A stretch of 64,000 nucleotides of DNA from DATKFM01 sp046154965 (GCA_046154965.1 JBJXDY010000012.1:23840-87839), one strand, 5' to 3'; shown: positions 53,881 through 62,309, counted from the first letter of the stretch. Notes: generated by a model from the letters alone, not told the origin. Numbers and translations: made by a program.

Positions 53881-55346
53881 TGGCCGCGCTCACCGATCTT
53901 ACCATCGCCAGCGCGTTGGACGGCCTGGCGAAGAAGCAGTTCTCGGCGAAGGAGCTGACGGCGGCGCATGTGAAGGCGGTGGAAGCCGCGCGCACCCTCA
54001 ACGCGTTCGTCACGGAAACGCCCGACAAGGCGCTGGCGATGGCGGCCGCCTCCGACGCGCGCCGCGCCAAGGGCGAGGCGGGGCTGCTGGACGGCGTGCC
54101 GCTGGCGATCAAGGACCTGTTCTGCACCGAGGGCGTGCTCACCACCGCCGGCTCCCGCATCCTCGACGGCTTCAAGCCGACCTATGAATCCACGGTCACC
54201 GCCAATCTGTGGAAGGCGGGCGCGGTGATGCTGGGCAAGGTGAACATGGACGAGTTCGCCATGGGCTCGTCCAACATGACCAGCCATTACGGCTATGTGA
54301 ACAATCCCTGGACGCGGAAGGGCGACAACCGGCCGCTGGTGCCGGGCGGCTCCTCCGGCGGTTCGGCGGCGGCGGTCGCGGCGCGCATCGCGCTCGGCGC
54401 GACCGGCACCGACACCGGCGGCTCGATCCGCCAGCCCGCGGCCTTCACCGGCATCGTCGGCATCAAGCCGACCTATGGCCGCTGCTCTCGCTGGGGCATC
54501 GTTGCCTTCGCCTCCTCGCTGGACCAGGCCGGGCCGATGACCCGCACGGTGGAGGACGCGGCGATCATGCTGCAGGCGATGGCCGGCCATGATCCCAAGG
54601 ACTCGACCTCCGTGAATGCGCCGGTGCCCGACTACCGCAAGGCGCTGACCGGCGACATCAAGGGCATGAAGGTCGGCATTCCCAAGGAGTACCGGCTCGA
54701 CGGCATGGCGCCGGAGATCGACAGGCTCTGGGCGGAGGGCGTCGAGTGGATGAAGCGGGCGGGGGCGGCGATCGTCGACATCTCTCTGCCGCACACGAAA
54801 TACGCGCTGCCCACCTATTACATCATCGCGCCGGCGGAGGCCTCCTCGAACCTGGCCCGCTATGACGGCGTGCGCTTCGGCCTGCGGGTGCCGGGCGAGA
54901 GTCTGGACGAGCAATATGAGAACACCCGCGCCGCCGGCTTCGGTAAGGAAGTGCGGCGCCGCATCCTGATCGGCACCTACGTGCTCTCCGCCGGCTACTA
55001 CGATGCCTATTATCTTAAGGCGCAGAAGGTGCGGGCGCTGATCGCCAACGATTTCACCGAGGCGTTCAAGAAGGTGGACATCATCCTCACGCCCTCGACG
55101 CCCTCGGCCGCCTTCGCCGCCGGCGAGAAGATGGACGATCCGATCGCCATGTATCTGAACGACGTCTTCACGGTGACGGTGAATCTTGCGGGTCTGCCGG
55201 GTATCTCCGTGCCCGCCGGCCTCTCGGCCGACGGTCTGCCGCTGGGCCTGCAGCTCATCGGCAAGGCGTTCGACGAGGAGACTGTGCTGAAAGTCGGGCA
55301 GGTGCTGGAGAAGTCGGCGGGCTTTACTGCAAGGCCGGGGGCATAG
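53880..55346 (+). CDS. gatA: Asp/Glu-tRNA amidotransferase subunit A
   Basis: Amidase subunit that supplies ammonia from glutamine. The 488-residue protein has the amidase signature: catalytic Lys in PLAIKDLFCT (about residue 78), and GGSSGGSAAAVAARIALGATGTDTGGSIRQPA with the cis-Ser and nucleophilic Ser. The rest (GIKPTYGRCSRWGIVAFASSLDQAGP) is highly conserved. It ends at TAG-bounded 55346; the next gene, gatB, is 90 bp downstream, separated by a perfect palindrome that may be a repeat element. Confidence 0.97.
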   Translation: MAALTDLTIASALDGLAKKQFSAKELTAAHVKAVEAARTLNAFVTETPDKALAMAAASDARRAKGEAGLLDGVPLAIKDLFCTEGVLTTAGSRILDGFKPTYESTVTANLWKAGAVMLGKVNMDEFAMGSSNMTSHYGYVNNPWTRKGDNRPLVPGGSSGGSAAAVAARIALGATGTDTGGSIRQPAAFTGIVGIKPTYGRCSRWGIVAFASSLDQAGPMTRTVEDAAIMLQAMAGHDPKDSTSVNAPVPDYRKALTGDIKGMKVGIPKEYRLDGMAPEIDRLWAEGVEWMKRAGAAIVDISLPHTKYALPTYYIIAPAEASSNLARYDGVRFGLRVPGESLDEQYENTRAAGFGKEVRRRILIGTYVLSAGYYDAYYLKAQKVRALIANDFTEAFKKVDIILTPSTPSAAFAAGEKMDDPIAMYLNDVFTVTVNLAGLPGISVPAGLSADGLPLGLQLIGKAFDEETVLKVGQVLEKSAGFTARPGA

Positions 55347-55368
55347 AAGGGGACGCAAGTGAGTTAAT

Positions 55369-55416
55369 GCCCCAACCTTGTCATCCCCGCGAAAGCGGGG
55401 ATGACAAGGTTGGGGC
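55369..55416. repeat. REP-like perfect 22-bp palindrome in the gatA-gatB spacer
   Basis: GCCCCAACCTTGTCATCCCC followed by GC (55369-55390), loop GAAA (55391-55394), and the exact complement (55395-55416). The core TGTCATCCCCGCGAAAGCGG is shared with the elements at 60861 and 63239. No U-tract follows, and gatB must still be expressed, so I read it as a dispersed repeat that may act as an RNA-stabilising hairpin. Confidence 0.8.
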
Positions 55417-55436
55417 TTGAGGATTTAGGAAGTGTT

Positions 55437-56924
55437 ATGGCTGAAACAAATGGCAACTTGATCGAAGGCCGTACCGGCGCCTGGGAAGTCATCCTCGGCC
55501 TTGAGGTGCACGCCCAGGTGATCTCCAAGTCCAAGCTGTTCTCCGGCGCCGCCACGGAATTCGGCGCCGAGCCGAACACGCAAGTCAGCCTGGTGGACGC
55601 GGCCTTTCCCGGCATGCTGCCTGTCATCAACGAGGTCTGCGTCGAGCAGGCGGTGCGCACCGGCCTGGGCCTCAACGCGCAGATCAACCTGCGCTCGGTG
55701 TTCGACCGCAAGAACTACTTCTATGCCGATCTGCCCGCCGGCTATCAGATCTCCCAGTACACCCAGCCGGTGGTGGGCAAGGGCACTATCGTGCTCGACC
55801 TGCCGGAAGGAAAGACCCGCGAGGTCGGCATCACCCGCCTGCATCTGGAGCAGGATGCGGGCAAGAGCCTCCATGACCAGCATCCGACGAAAACCTACAT
55901 CGATCTCAACCGCTGCGGCGTGGCGCTGATGGAAATCGTGTCGGAGCCGGACATGCGCACCGCCGAAGAGGCCGCGGCCTATCTGAAAAAGCTACGCTCC
56001 ATCCTGCGCTATCTCGAGACCTGCGACGGCAACATGGAGGAAGGCTCCATGCGCTGCGACGTCAATGTTAGCGTGCGCAAGCCGGGCGGGCCGTTGGGCA
56101 CGCGCTGCGAGATCAAGAACGTCAACTCGATCCGCTATGTGCAGCAGGCGATCGAGTACGAGGCGCGGCGCCAGATCGAAGTGCTGGAGGAGGGCGGTGA
56201 GATCAAGCAGGAGACCCGCCTGTTCGACGCCAATAAGGGCATCACCCGGCCCATGCGCTCGAAGGAGCACGCCCACGACTACCGCTATTTTCCCGATCCG
56301 GACCTGCTGCCGCTGGAGTTCGATCAGGCCTGGGTGGAGAAGATCAGATCCGCCATGCCCGAGCTGCCCGATCCGAAGAAGGCGCGGTTCATGAAGGAAT
56401 ACGGCCTCTCCGCCTACGACGCCGGCGTGCTCGTCGGCGAGAAGGAGACCGCGGCGTTCTACGAAGAGGTTCTCAGCGGCGGCCCAAATGGATCAAAGGG
56501 GCGGGATGCGAAGATCACCGCCAACTGGATGACCAGCGAACTGTTCGGCCAGCTCAACAAGGCCAGCAAGTCGATCACGCAGTCGCCGGTCTCCGCCAAG
56601 GCCCTTGGCGGCCTGATCGATCTCATCGCCGACAACACCATCTCCGGCCGCATCGCCAAGGACGTGTTCGCGGAAATGTTCGAGAGCGGCAGGGAAGCCG
56701 CCGCCATCGTCGAAGCCAAGGGCCTGCGCCAGGTCACGGACACCGGCGAGATCGAGAAGAAGATCGCCGAGATCATGGCCGCCAACGCCGACAAGGTGGC
56801 GGAATACCGCGCCGGCAAGGACAAGCTGTTCGGCTTCTTCGTCGGCCAGGTCATGCGCGCCATGGCCGGCAAGGCCAACCCGGCGATGCTGAACGAGCTT
56901 CTGAAGAAAAAGCTGCAGGGATAA
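55437..56924 (+). CDS. gatB: Asp/Glu-tRNA amidotransferase subunit B
   Basis: Kinase-like subunit that binds the mischarged tRNA and phosphorylates its acyl group. The 495 residues contain WEVILGLEVHAQV at the start, YFYADLPAGYQISQYTQPV, GITRLHLEQDAGKS, DLNRCGVALMEIVSEPD, GSMRCDVNVSVR, and a C-terminal YqeY-like domain (from about residue 410). ATG 55437 begins MAETNGNLIEG and has AGGA eight bases upstream. It completes gatCAB and pairs logically with the non-discriminating AspRS at 27 kb. Confidence 0.97.
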   Translation: MAETNGNLIEGRTGAWEVILGLEVHAQVISKSKLFSGAATEFGAEPNTQVSLVDAAFPGMLPVINEVCVEQAVRTGLGLNAQINLRSVFDRKNYFYADLPAGYQISQYTQPVVGKGTIVLDLPEGKTREVGITRLHLEQDAGKSLHDQHPTKTYIDLNRCGVALMEIVSEPDMRTAEEAAAYLKKLRSILRYLETCDGNMEEGSMRCDVNVSVRKPGGPLGTRCEIKNVNSIRYVQQAIEYEARRQIEVLEEGGEIKQETRLFDANKGITRPMRSKEHAHDYRYFPDPDLLPLEFDQAWVEKIRSAMPELPDPKKARFMKEYGLSAYDAGVLVGEKETAAFYEEVLSGGPNGSKGRDAKITANWMTSELFGQLNKASKSITQSPVSAKALGGLIDLIADNTISGRIAKDVFAEMFESGREAAAIVEAKGLRQVTDTGEIEKKIAEIMAANADKVAEYRAGKDKLFGFFVGQVMRAMAGKANPAMLNELLKKKLQG

Positions 56925-56938
56925 CCACTCGAGCACAA

Positions 56939-57117
56939 TCCTCCCCCCTTGAGGGGGAGGATGGCTCATCGAGCGAAAGCGAGATGGGTCAGGAGGGGGG
57001 TTCTCAAAGTCGGGCGCAACGGCGAAGCCTGAAGCGACGGTGTTCGCTGTTGCCGATACCGAGCCGACCCCCCACCCGCTCGCTGACGCTCGCGACCGCC
57101 CCCTCAAGGGGGGCGAT
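56939..57117. repeat. Composite inverted repeat element downstream of gatB
   Basis: No gene is present from 56925 to 57148. At its left end TCCTCCCCC/GGGGGAGGA (56939-56961) forms a 9-bp hairpin; at its right end CGCCCCCTCAAGGGGGGCG forms another near 57098-57116. Between them GGAGGGGGGTT and ACCCCCCACCC also pair. This resembles widespread alphaproteobacterial intergenic repeats. The first hairpin may end gatB transcripts. Confidence 0.65.
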
Positions 57118-57148
57118 TTGATTTTTCTTGCGTGAGAGGTTGTAGCAC

Positions 57149-58282
57149 CTAAGCCGCCTTGGCGCCGCCGTGATGCTCGTCGAGGTAGCGCTCGAAATGG
57201 GGCAGGAACTCCGGCAGGGACTTCCGCCCGAAGCCGATGCGGAAGTGGGAATTGCCGTAGTTGTAGGTCGTGCTCGGCAACAATGTCACGCCGGCCCGCT
57301 CGATCGCATCCAACGCAAACCGTTCCACGTCCACATCCAGCTTCAGCCGCGGGAAGGCGATGGATCCGGCCCGCGGCCGCACCCAGGCGAACAGGTGCGC
57401 ATAGCGCGCAAAGAAGCCGTCCAGCAGTTTCATGTTCGCCAGCACGATGCCGCGGTTGCGCATGACGATACCGGCGCGATGCCGCAGTGCCAGTTCCGCC
57501 AGGAACTCGGCGGGCGCGCTGTTGCAGATCGTCGTGTAGTCCTTGAGCAAGGCCATGCGGTTGAGCACATCGCCGTTGCGCGTGGCGATCCAGCCGATGC
57601 GCAGCCCCGGCAGGCCGTAGGTCTTCGACATCACCCCCAGGCTCACCGCGTTCTCATAGAGATCGCAGGCGGCGGGCAGGGTGTCGGCGGGATCATGCTC
57701 CAGCTCCCGGTATACTTCGTCGGAGAACAGCAGCAGCCCGCGCCGCCGGCAGATCTCCACCAGCCGCGCCTGCTCGCCGCCCGTCATCAGGTAGCCCGTG
57801 GGGTTGTGCGGCAGGTTGACGATGACCGCCCGCGTCTTGGCCGTGATCAGCTTCGGCAGCTCGTCGAGATCGGGCGCCCAGCCCACCTCTTCGCGCGCCA
57901 GCCACGGCGCGATATCGCAGCCGATGCTGCGGGCGATCTCCGACAGCGCCTGGTAGTGCGGCGTCTGCACGATGACCGCATCGCCGGGCTCCAGCGCGCC
58001 TTGCATGAAGTTGGCGATCGGCTCCACAGCGCCGGTATGGACCAGCACCTGCTCCGGAGCGATCCCCCGGTAGAGCCGTGCAATCTGCGCCCGCAGCGCG
58101 GGCGCCCCCGGCGACTCCGTATAGCCGAGTCGCTGATGCAGGAGCCTGTCCGTCGCGTCCGGCTCCAGCGCCAGCAATTCGCCGATGGTCAGGGACTCGC
58201 AGTCCGAACCCGAGATCAGATAGGGCGCGGAGAATTCATGCTTCGCGAAATAGCGTTCGATTCTGAAAGGTGAGGGGCGCAT
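57149..58282 (-). CDS. PLP-dependent aminotransferase, class I/II
   Basis: Fold-type I enzyme of 377 residues. Key features: LGYTESPGAPALRAQIARLY, the phosphate-binding loop lead GAVEPIANFMQGAL, VNLPHNPTGYLM with the conserved Asn, LLFSDEVYREL with the PLP-pyridine Asp, and SKTYGLPGLRIGWIA, where Lys is the PLP Schiff base. Arg of FRIGFGRKSLPEF binds the carboxylate. The substrate is not evident; capreomycidine-synthase-like and aspartate-type aminotransferases share this layout. ATG 58282 has AAGGGA upstream; a longer frame to 58348 is less likely. It is divergent from the GST gene. Confidence 0.9.
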   Translation of the reverse strand: MRPSPFRIERYFAKHEFSAPYLISGSDCESLTIGELLALEPDATDRLLHQRLGYTESPGAPALRAQIARLYRGIAPEQVLVHTGAVEPIANFMQGALEPGDAVIVQTPHYQALSEIARSIGCDIAPWLAREEVGWAPDLDELPKLITAKTRAVIVNLPHNPTGYLMTGGEQARLVEICRRRGLLLFSDEVYRELEHDPADTLPAACDLYENAVSLGVMSKTYGLPGLRIGWIATRNGDVLNRMALLKDYTTICNSAPAEFLAELALRHRAGIVMRNRGIVLANMKLLDGFFARYAHLFAWVRPRAGSIAFPRLKLDVDVERFALDAIERAGVTLLPSTTYNYGNSHFRIGFGRKSLPEFLPHFERYLDEHHGGAKAA

Positions 58283-58446
58283 CGGAGATCCCTTTCGCTC
58301 GTCGGCAGGCGGTATCCCATCTAACCGCGAAAATGGCCGGCCGCGCAATGCGACCGCCTGTTGTCACCCGGACAACTCGACCCTGGATCGGGCGGCGCGC
58401 GGCCACTAATGTTGCCGTCGGCTGAATCAAACCGGGGACTCAACAC

Positions 58447-59280
58447 ATGGCGAAGAAAGCAAAGCGCGCCGCGGCTCGCGGCGCCAAGGCGAAGAAGAGC
58501 GCGCGCAAGGTTACCGCGAGGAAAGCGCTACCGGCGCGATCGCAAGGCGATCGTCGCCCGAAAAAGGCGGAGATGATCGACCTCTTCACCGACACCACGC
58601 CGAACGGCTACAAGGTGTCGATCTTCCTCGAAGAAGCCAAGCTGCCCTATACCACGCACTATGTGAACATCAGCACCGGCGACCAGTTCAAGCCGGAATT
58701 CCTGGCGATCAGCCCCAACAACAAGATCCCGGCGATCACCGACCGCAACGGGCCCCCCTTTGGCCCCAAGGGCGGCAAGCCCTATTCGCTGTTCGAATCC
58801 GGCGCCATCCTGCTCTACCTCGCGGAGAAGACCGGCAAGTTCCTGCCGAAGACCGAGCGCGGCCGCTACGACGTGATCCAATGGCTGATGTTCCAGATGG
58901 GCAGCATCGGCCCGATGCTCGGCCAGGTGCATCACTTCCGCGTCTACGCGCCGGAGAAGATCCCCTACGCCATCACCCGCTACACCAACGAGGCCAACCG
59001 CCTCTATGGCGTGATGGACAGGCGCCTGGCCAAGGTGCCCTATCTCGCCGGCGCCTATTCCATCGCCGACATGGCGGTCTGGCCCTGGCTGCGCTACCCC
59101 GACCGCCAGGGCGTCAACCTCGGCGACTACCCCAACCTGAAACGCTGGTTCGACGCCATTGCCGCGCGCCCCGCCGTCCAGCGCGGCCTCAAGATCCTGG
59201 CCGATAAAGTTCGCACCCAGCCCATGGACGACAAAGCCAAGGAAATCCTGTTCGGGGCGACGCAGTACCAGAAGCATTGA
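58447..59280 (+). CDS. Glutathione S-transferase (YfcG/YghU-like) with Lys/Ala-rich N-terminal tail
   Basis: 277 residues. From residue 43, MIDLFTDTTPNGYKVSIFLEE is the thioredoxin-like GST N-domain of the Nu class (disulfide-bond oxidoreductases), with ISPNNKIPAI and FESGAILLYLAEKTG completing the glutathione site; the helical C-domain contains QWLMFQMGSIGPMLGQVHHF and YSIADMAVWPWLRY. Residues 1-42 are a basic tail (MAKKAKRAAARGAKAKKSAR) reminiscent of histone-H1-like proteins. ATG 58447 has GGGGA upstream, while ATG 58573 would give the tail-less protein; I favour the longer form. A decayed second copy of its 3' end lies at 60686-60834. Confidence 0.88.
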   Translation: MAKKAKRAAARGAKAKKSARKVTARKALPARSQGDRRPKKAEMIDLFTDTTPNGYKVSIFLEEAKLPYTTHYVNISTGDQFKPEFLAISPNNKIPAITDRNGPPFGPKGGKPYSLFESGAILLYLAEKTGKFLPKTERGRYDVIQWLMFQMGSIGPMLGQVHHFRVYAPEKIPYAITRYTNEANRLYGVMDRRLAKVPYLAGAYSIADMAVWPWLRYPDRQGVNLGDYPNLKRWFDAIAARPAVQRGLKILADKVRTQPMDDKAKEILFGATQYQKH

Positions 59281-59300
59281 AGGCCATGGCCGTAATTTTT

Positions 59301-59374
59301 CTTAGGGGCGGTCTCGGCAAGATCGCTTTGCGATCTGTCTTGTCGTTGCACTTCGTTTGCAATCTTAGGGGCGG
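59301..59374. repeat. Direct repeats flanking two short hairpins
   Basis: CTTAGGGGCGG occurs at 59301-59311 and 59364-59374. Between them lie GATCGC-TTT-GCGATC (59321-59335) and TTGCA-N7-TGCAA (59346-59362). The block fills the spacer between GST and the monooxygenase gene; it may be a small repeat element or a terminator region for GST. Confidence 0.5.
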
Positions 59375-59441
59375 CGCGACCCGGCTTGCGCAGGGCCATT
59401 GCCTGTGCATGAGTCCTGCTCGATCAAGATAGGATCTCGAG

Positions 59442-60668
59442 ATGTCAGTTGAGATGGTCGGGACGCTGATCGTCGGCGGCGGTCAGGCCGGGTTGGCGAT
59501 GAGCGAGCATCTGGGCAAGCGCGGCGCGCCTCATCTCGTTGTCGAACGGCATCGGATCGCCGAGCGCTGGCGGACGGAAAGATGGGACTCCCTGGTCGCC
59601 AATGGCCCGGCCTGGCACGACAGGTTTCCCAACATGACTTTCGCCGGCATCGATCCCGACAGCTTCGCCACCAAGGACAGGATCGTCGAATACTTCGAAG
59701 CCTATGCCCGGCAGATCGAATGCCCGATCCGTTGCGGCGTCGAGGTGAAATCAGTCGAAAGGAAAGCCGGCGGGCCGGGATTTCGCGCCGAAACCTCGGC
59801 GGGCGTGATCGAGGCCGCCAACCTGGTCGCCGCCACCGGGCCCTTTCAACGCCCGATCATCCCCGCCGTCGTGCCGCGGGAGACCGGGATCATGCAGATC
59901 CATTCCAACGCCTACCGCAATCCGCGCCAGTTGCCAGATGGTGCGGTGCTGGTGGTCGGCGCCGGATCTTCGGGCGCGCAGATCGCCGACGAGTTGTTGC
60001 GCGCCGGCAAGCGCGTCTACCTGTCGATCGGCCCGCACGACCGGCCGCCCCGGGCCTATCGCGGCAAGGATTTCGTCTGGTGGCTGGGGGTTCTGGGCCA
60101 CTGGGACGACAAGACCCGCGAACCGGGCATGGAACATGTGACGATATCGGTCAGCGGCGCCAATGGCGGCCATACCGTGGACTTCCGGCGCCTGGCCGCG
60201 CGCGGGATGACTCTGCTGGGCCGGGCGGGACCGTTCAAGGACGGCGTGATGCATTGCGCGCCCGATCTCGCGCGCAATCTCGCCGCTGGGGATGCGAACT
60301 ACCTGTCCGTGCTGGACGCCGCCGACGCCTATGTCGCCAGGAACGGCCTCGGCCTGCCCGAAGAGCCGGAGGCCCGCAGGATTGACGCGGATCCGCCCTG
60401 CGTGAGCAACCCCATTCTTCAGCTAAACCTGGCGGAGGCCGGCATAACTTCGATCGTCTGGGCAACGGGCTTTGCCCTCGATTTCGGCTGGCTGAAGACC
60501 GGCAGATTCGATGCGAAGGGCACGCCGCTGCATCGGCGCGGCGTCTCCGAAGTCCCCGGGCTTTACTTCCTGGGCCTCGCCTGGCTGTCCCGCAGAGCCT
60601 CTCCCTTCATCTGGGGCGTCTGGCACGATGCCGAGTATCTGGCGGCGCACATCGCCGCGCGCGCTTAA
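59442..60668 (+). CDS. FAD/NADPH-dependent flavin-containing monooxygenase-like protein
   Basis: 408 residues. The FAD Rossmann motif is TLIVGGGQAGLAMSEHLG, followed by ERWRTERWDSLVANGP, typical of bacterial FMO-like enzymes, and the NADPH Rossmann motif is LVVGAGSSGAQIADELLRAG. The C-terminal ATG-like site reads VWATGFALDFGWL. An organic N- or S-containing compound, or a ketone, could be oxidised; the substrate is unknown. ATG 59442 is preceded by GGATCTCGAG. It sits between an intact GST gene and a fragment of another GST, so it may have been placed there by recombination. Confidence 0.85.
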   Translation: MSVEMVGTLIVGGGQAGLAMSEHLGKRGAPHLVVERHRIAERWRTERWDSLVANGPAWHDRFPNMTFAGIDPDSFATKDRIVEYFEAYARQIECPIRCGVEVKSVERKAGGPGFRAETSAGVIEAANLVAATGPFQRPIIPAVVPRETGIMQIHSNAYRNPRQLPDGAVLVVGAGSSGAQIADELLRAGKRVYLSIGPHDRPPRAYRGKDFVWWLGVLGHWDDKTREPGMEHVTISVSGANGGHTVDFRRLAARGMTLLGRAGPFKDGVMHCAPDLARNLAAGDANYLSVLDAADAYVARNGLGLPEEPEARRIDADPPCVSNPILQLNLAEAGITSIVWATGFALDFGWLKTGRFDAKGTPLHRRGVSEVPGLYFLGLAWLSRRASPFIWGVWHDAEYLAAHIAARA

Positions 60669-60685
60669 CGGCCGCCATCCACCGG

Positions 60686-60834
60686 CGCTTCGACGCCCCC
60701 GACCGTTTGGGGTTTCCTCCCGCCATGCAGCGCGGCCGCAAGATCCCGGCCGAAAACCTCCGCCCCCAGCCCCTGGACGACAAAGCCAAGGAAATCGCTT
60801 TGCCGCCACGCAGTACAAGAAGCGCTGGAGCAAG
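60686..60834 (+). pseudogene. Decayed 3' end of a second GST gene
   Basis: Directly after the monooxygenase, the + strand encodes PAMQRGRKIPAENLRPQPLD followed by DKAKEI, matching the end of the GST at 58447-59280 (PAVQRGLKILADKVRTQPMD, DKAKEI). After GAAATC a one-base shift moves the frame; the following frame encodes FAATQYKKRWSK, corresponding to FGATQYQKH. The remaining GST upstream part is absent. The DNA is clearly alignable over about 110 bp. Confidence 0.8.
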
Positions 60835-60860
60835 GTTCGCTCGAACTGCCTCACCCCCTG

Positions 60861-61190
60861 GTTGTCATCCCCGCGAAAGCGCTAGGGCATGCACGGGTCT
60901 TTCCGATGGGAGTTTAACAAAAGAAGTTTCTCCCCTCTCCACTTGGGGGCGAGGGGGCTCCGCGCGGAGGCGCGCCAAGAGTGTTGCACATCTTGATCTG
61001 AACTCGGGCCAGACCTTTCCTCGCATGCGTATGTCGGCGCGAGCTGTTGCTTTATATTTGCACGCAGCCGCGCGCCAACCCCTCATCCCCTGCCCCTTCT
61101 CCCCCAAGGGGAGAAGGGAGTTCATGCTGTAGCCGTCAATCAGCACTTGGATGTGTGCATGCCCTGGCGCGAAAGCGGGGACCCAGGGCC
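60861..61190. repeat. REP-like element interrupted by a miniature insertion
   Basis: The left piece GTTGTCATCCCCGCGAAAGCG (in two parts around 60861-60881) and the right piece CGCGAAAGCGGGGACCCAGG (61168-61187) together make one REP element. CGCGAAAGCG is present on both sides (60872-60881 and 61168-61177), as expected from a 10-bp target duplication around the insertion at 60882-61167. Confidence 0.75.
60882..61167. mobile_element. 286-bp MITE-like element with 13-bp inverted ends
   Basis: Left end CTAGGGCATGCAC (60882-60894) and right end GTGCATGCCCTGG (61155-61167) are inverted with one mismatch and are bounded by the direct 10-bp duplication CGCGAAAGCG. No open frame of a transposase is inside. 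It contains two further inverted CTCCCC/GGGGAG blocks (near 60925-60960 and 61085-61122). I cannot assign an IS family by eye. Confidence 0.65.
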
Positions 61191-61232
61191 GCAAAGCGCA
61201 GGTCGCGCCAATGTCTCGACCGTTCCAATCCC

Positions 61233-62087
61233 CTACGCAGCCCGCCGCTGTCTCCGATAGGCTGTCGGGCTGACGCCGAAGGCGTCGCGGAAGCGGGCGT
61301 TGAAGGTCGAGAGGTCGCCGAAGCCGGTCGCGAACGCGATCGTTGAAACCGGCTCGGCGGTTGTTGTCAGGCGCATCGCTGCCCGGCGCATCCTGACGCT
61401 GAGCAGGAACTGGTGCGGCGTCATGCCGACGGTATGGCGGAAGGTGCGGAGAAAGTGGTACTTGCTCATGGCGGCGACGCCGGCCAGCAGGCCCAGGTTC
61501 AGGGATTCATCGGCATGGATCTCGATGTAGCGGCGCGTTTCGTGCACCCGCCGTTCGTCGCGGGCCGATACGCGGGCGCGGCGCGGCGCCGGGCCGCACA
61601 AGCTTTCGATCACCGACTCCATAAGGCGAGGCACCGACTCGTCGATCTCCAGATCGTCGGCGCTTGCCGCCCGCGCCTCCACCCACACCAGCCAGGGCAA
61701 TACCCGCGGCATGGCTGGGAGCATGGCGGTCGGGAACGCGAACCTGCTCGAACCGGCAATGCTGGCCGCCACTTCGGAAAAATACTCCGGCGCGAGTTGC
61801 AAGGCGACGCACCGGTCGCCCGTGCTGTGGTCGTGCCCGCATTCATAGCAGGCGCCGGAATTGCCGAGCAGGAAGGTCCCGGGATACAGAACCGCCCGGC
61901 CGGTATCGCCGCGATAGTTGAAAGACCCCTCGATGACGGCGGCGATCGTGACCTGCTCGTGCGACTCCTCGAAGGGGCGGTCGGACGGCCCCGCCGCGCA
62001 GATGTACTCGGTGACGCGCCATTGCTGCCCGGCGCTCATCGGCCGTGCGACAGGCGCGCCGCCAAGGTCCGCTTTTGGTGCATTCAT
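61233..62087 (-). CDS. AraC-family transcriptional regulator
   Basis: About 284 residues. The N-terminal part is a cupin-like ligand domain (EQVTIAAVIEGSFNYRGDTG, LYPGTFLLGNSGACYECGHD), and the C-terminal part has the two AraC helix-turn-helix units: LNLGLLAGVAAMSKYHFLRTF, with GMTPHQFLLSVRMRRA, then VSTIAFATGFGDLSTFNARF ending AFGVSPTAYRRQ. The ligand is unknown. I take ATG 62087, which has an AGAG ribosome-like site; ATG 62108 is also possible. It is divergent from the NTF2-like gene across about 220 bp, so it probably controls that gene or itself. Confidence 0.9.
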   Translation of the reverse strand: MNAPKADLGGAPVARPMSAGQQWRVTEYICAAGPSDRPFEESHEQVTIAAVIEGSFNYRGDTGRAVLYPGTFLLGNSGACYECGHDHSTGDRCVALQLAPEYFSEVAASIAGSSRFAFPTAMLPAMPRVLPWLVWVEARAASADDLEIDESVPRLMESVIESLCGPAPRRARVSARDERRVHETRRYIEIHADESLNLGLLAGVAAMSKYHFLRTFRHTVGMTPHQFLLSVRMRRAAMRLTTTAEPVSTIAFATGFGDLSTFNARFRDAFGVSPTAYRRQRRAA

Positions 62088-62309
62088 GATTGTCTCTTCA
62101 TTTTTCATAGTCAGAACTTAGCAATTTTCCCCAAGCCAGGGAACCGCTTCCCCGGCATCCTCCGGCATCGAAGGAAGAGAGGAGCTGCTTGTGATCGATC
62201 GCGCTGACGCGGCGTCGAAAAGGCGCGGCGGCGCCTGTCTCCAACCATGTCCGCGATTGCGGCCCAGCGCTCTAACACTCCGTTCGCCTGAGAACTTAGG
62301 GAAATCGCC

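Noticed and set aside
55369..55416. Reading the gatA-gatB palindrome as an intrinsic terminator
   Set aside because: No U-tract, it would cut off gatB, and the same core occurs elsewhere as a dispersed repeat.
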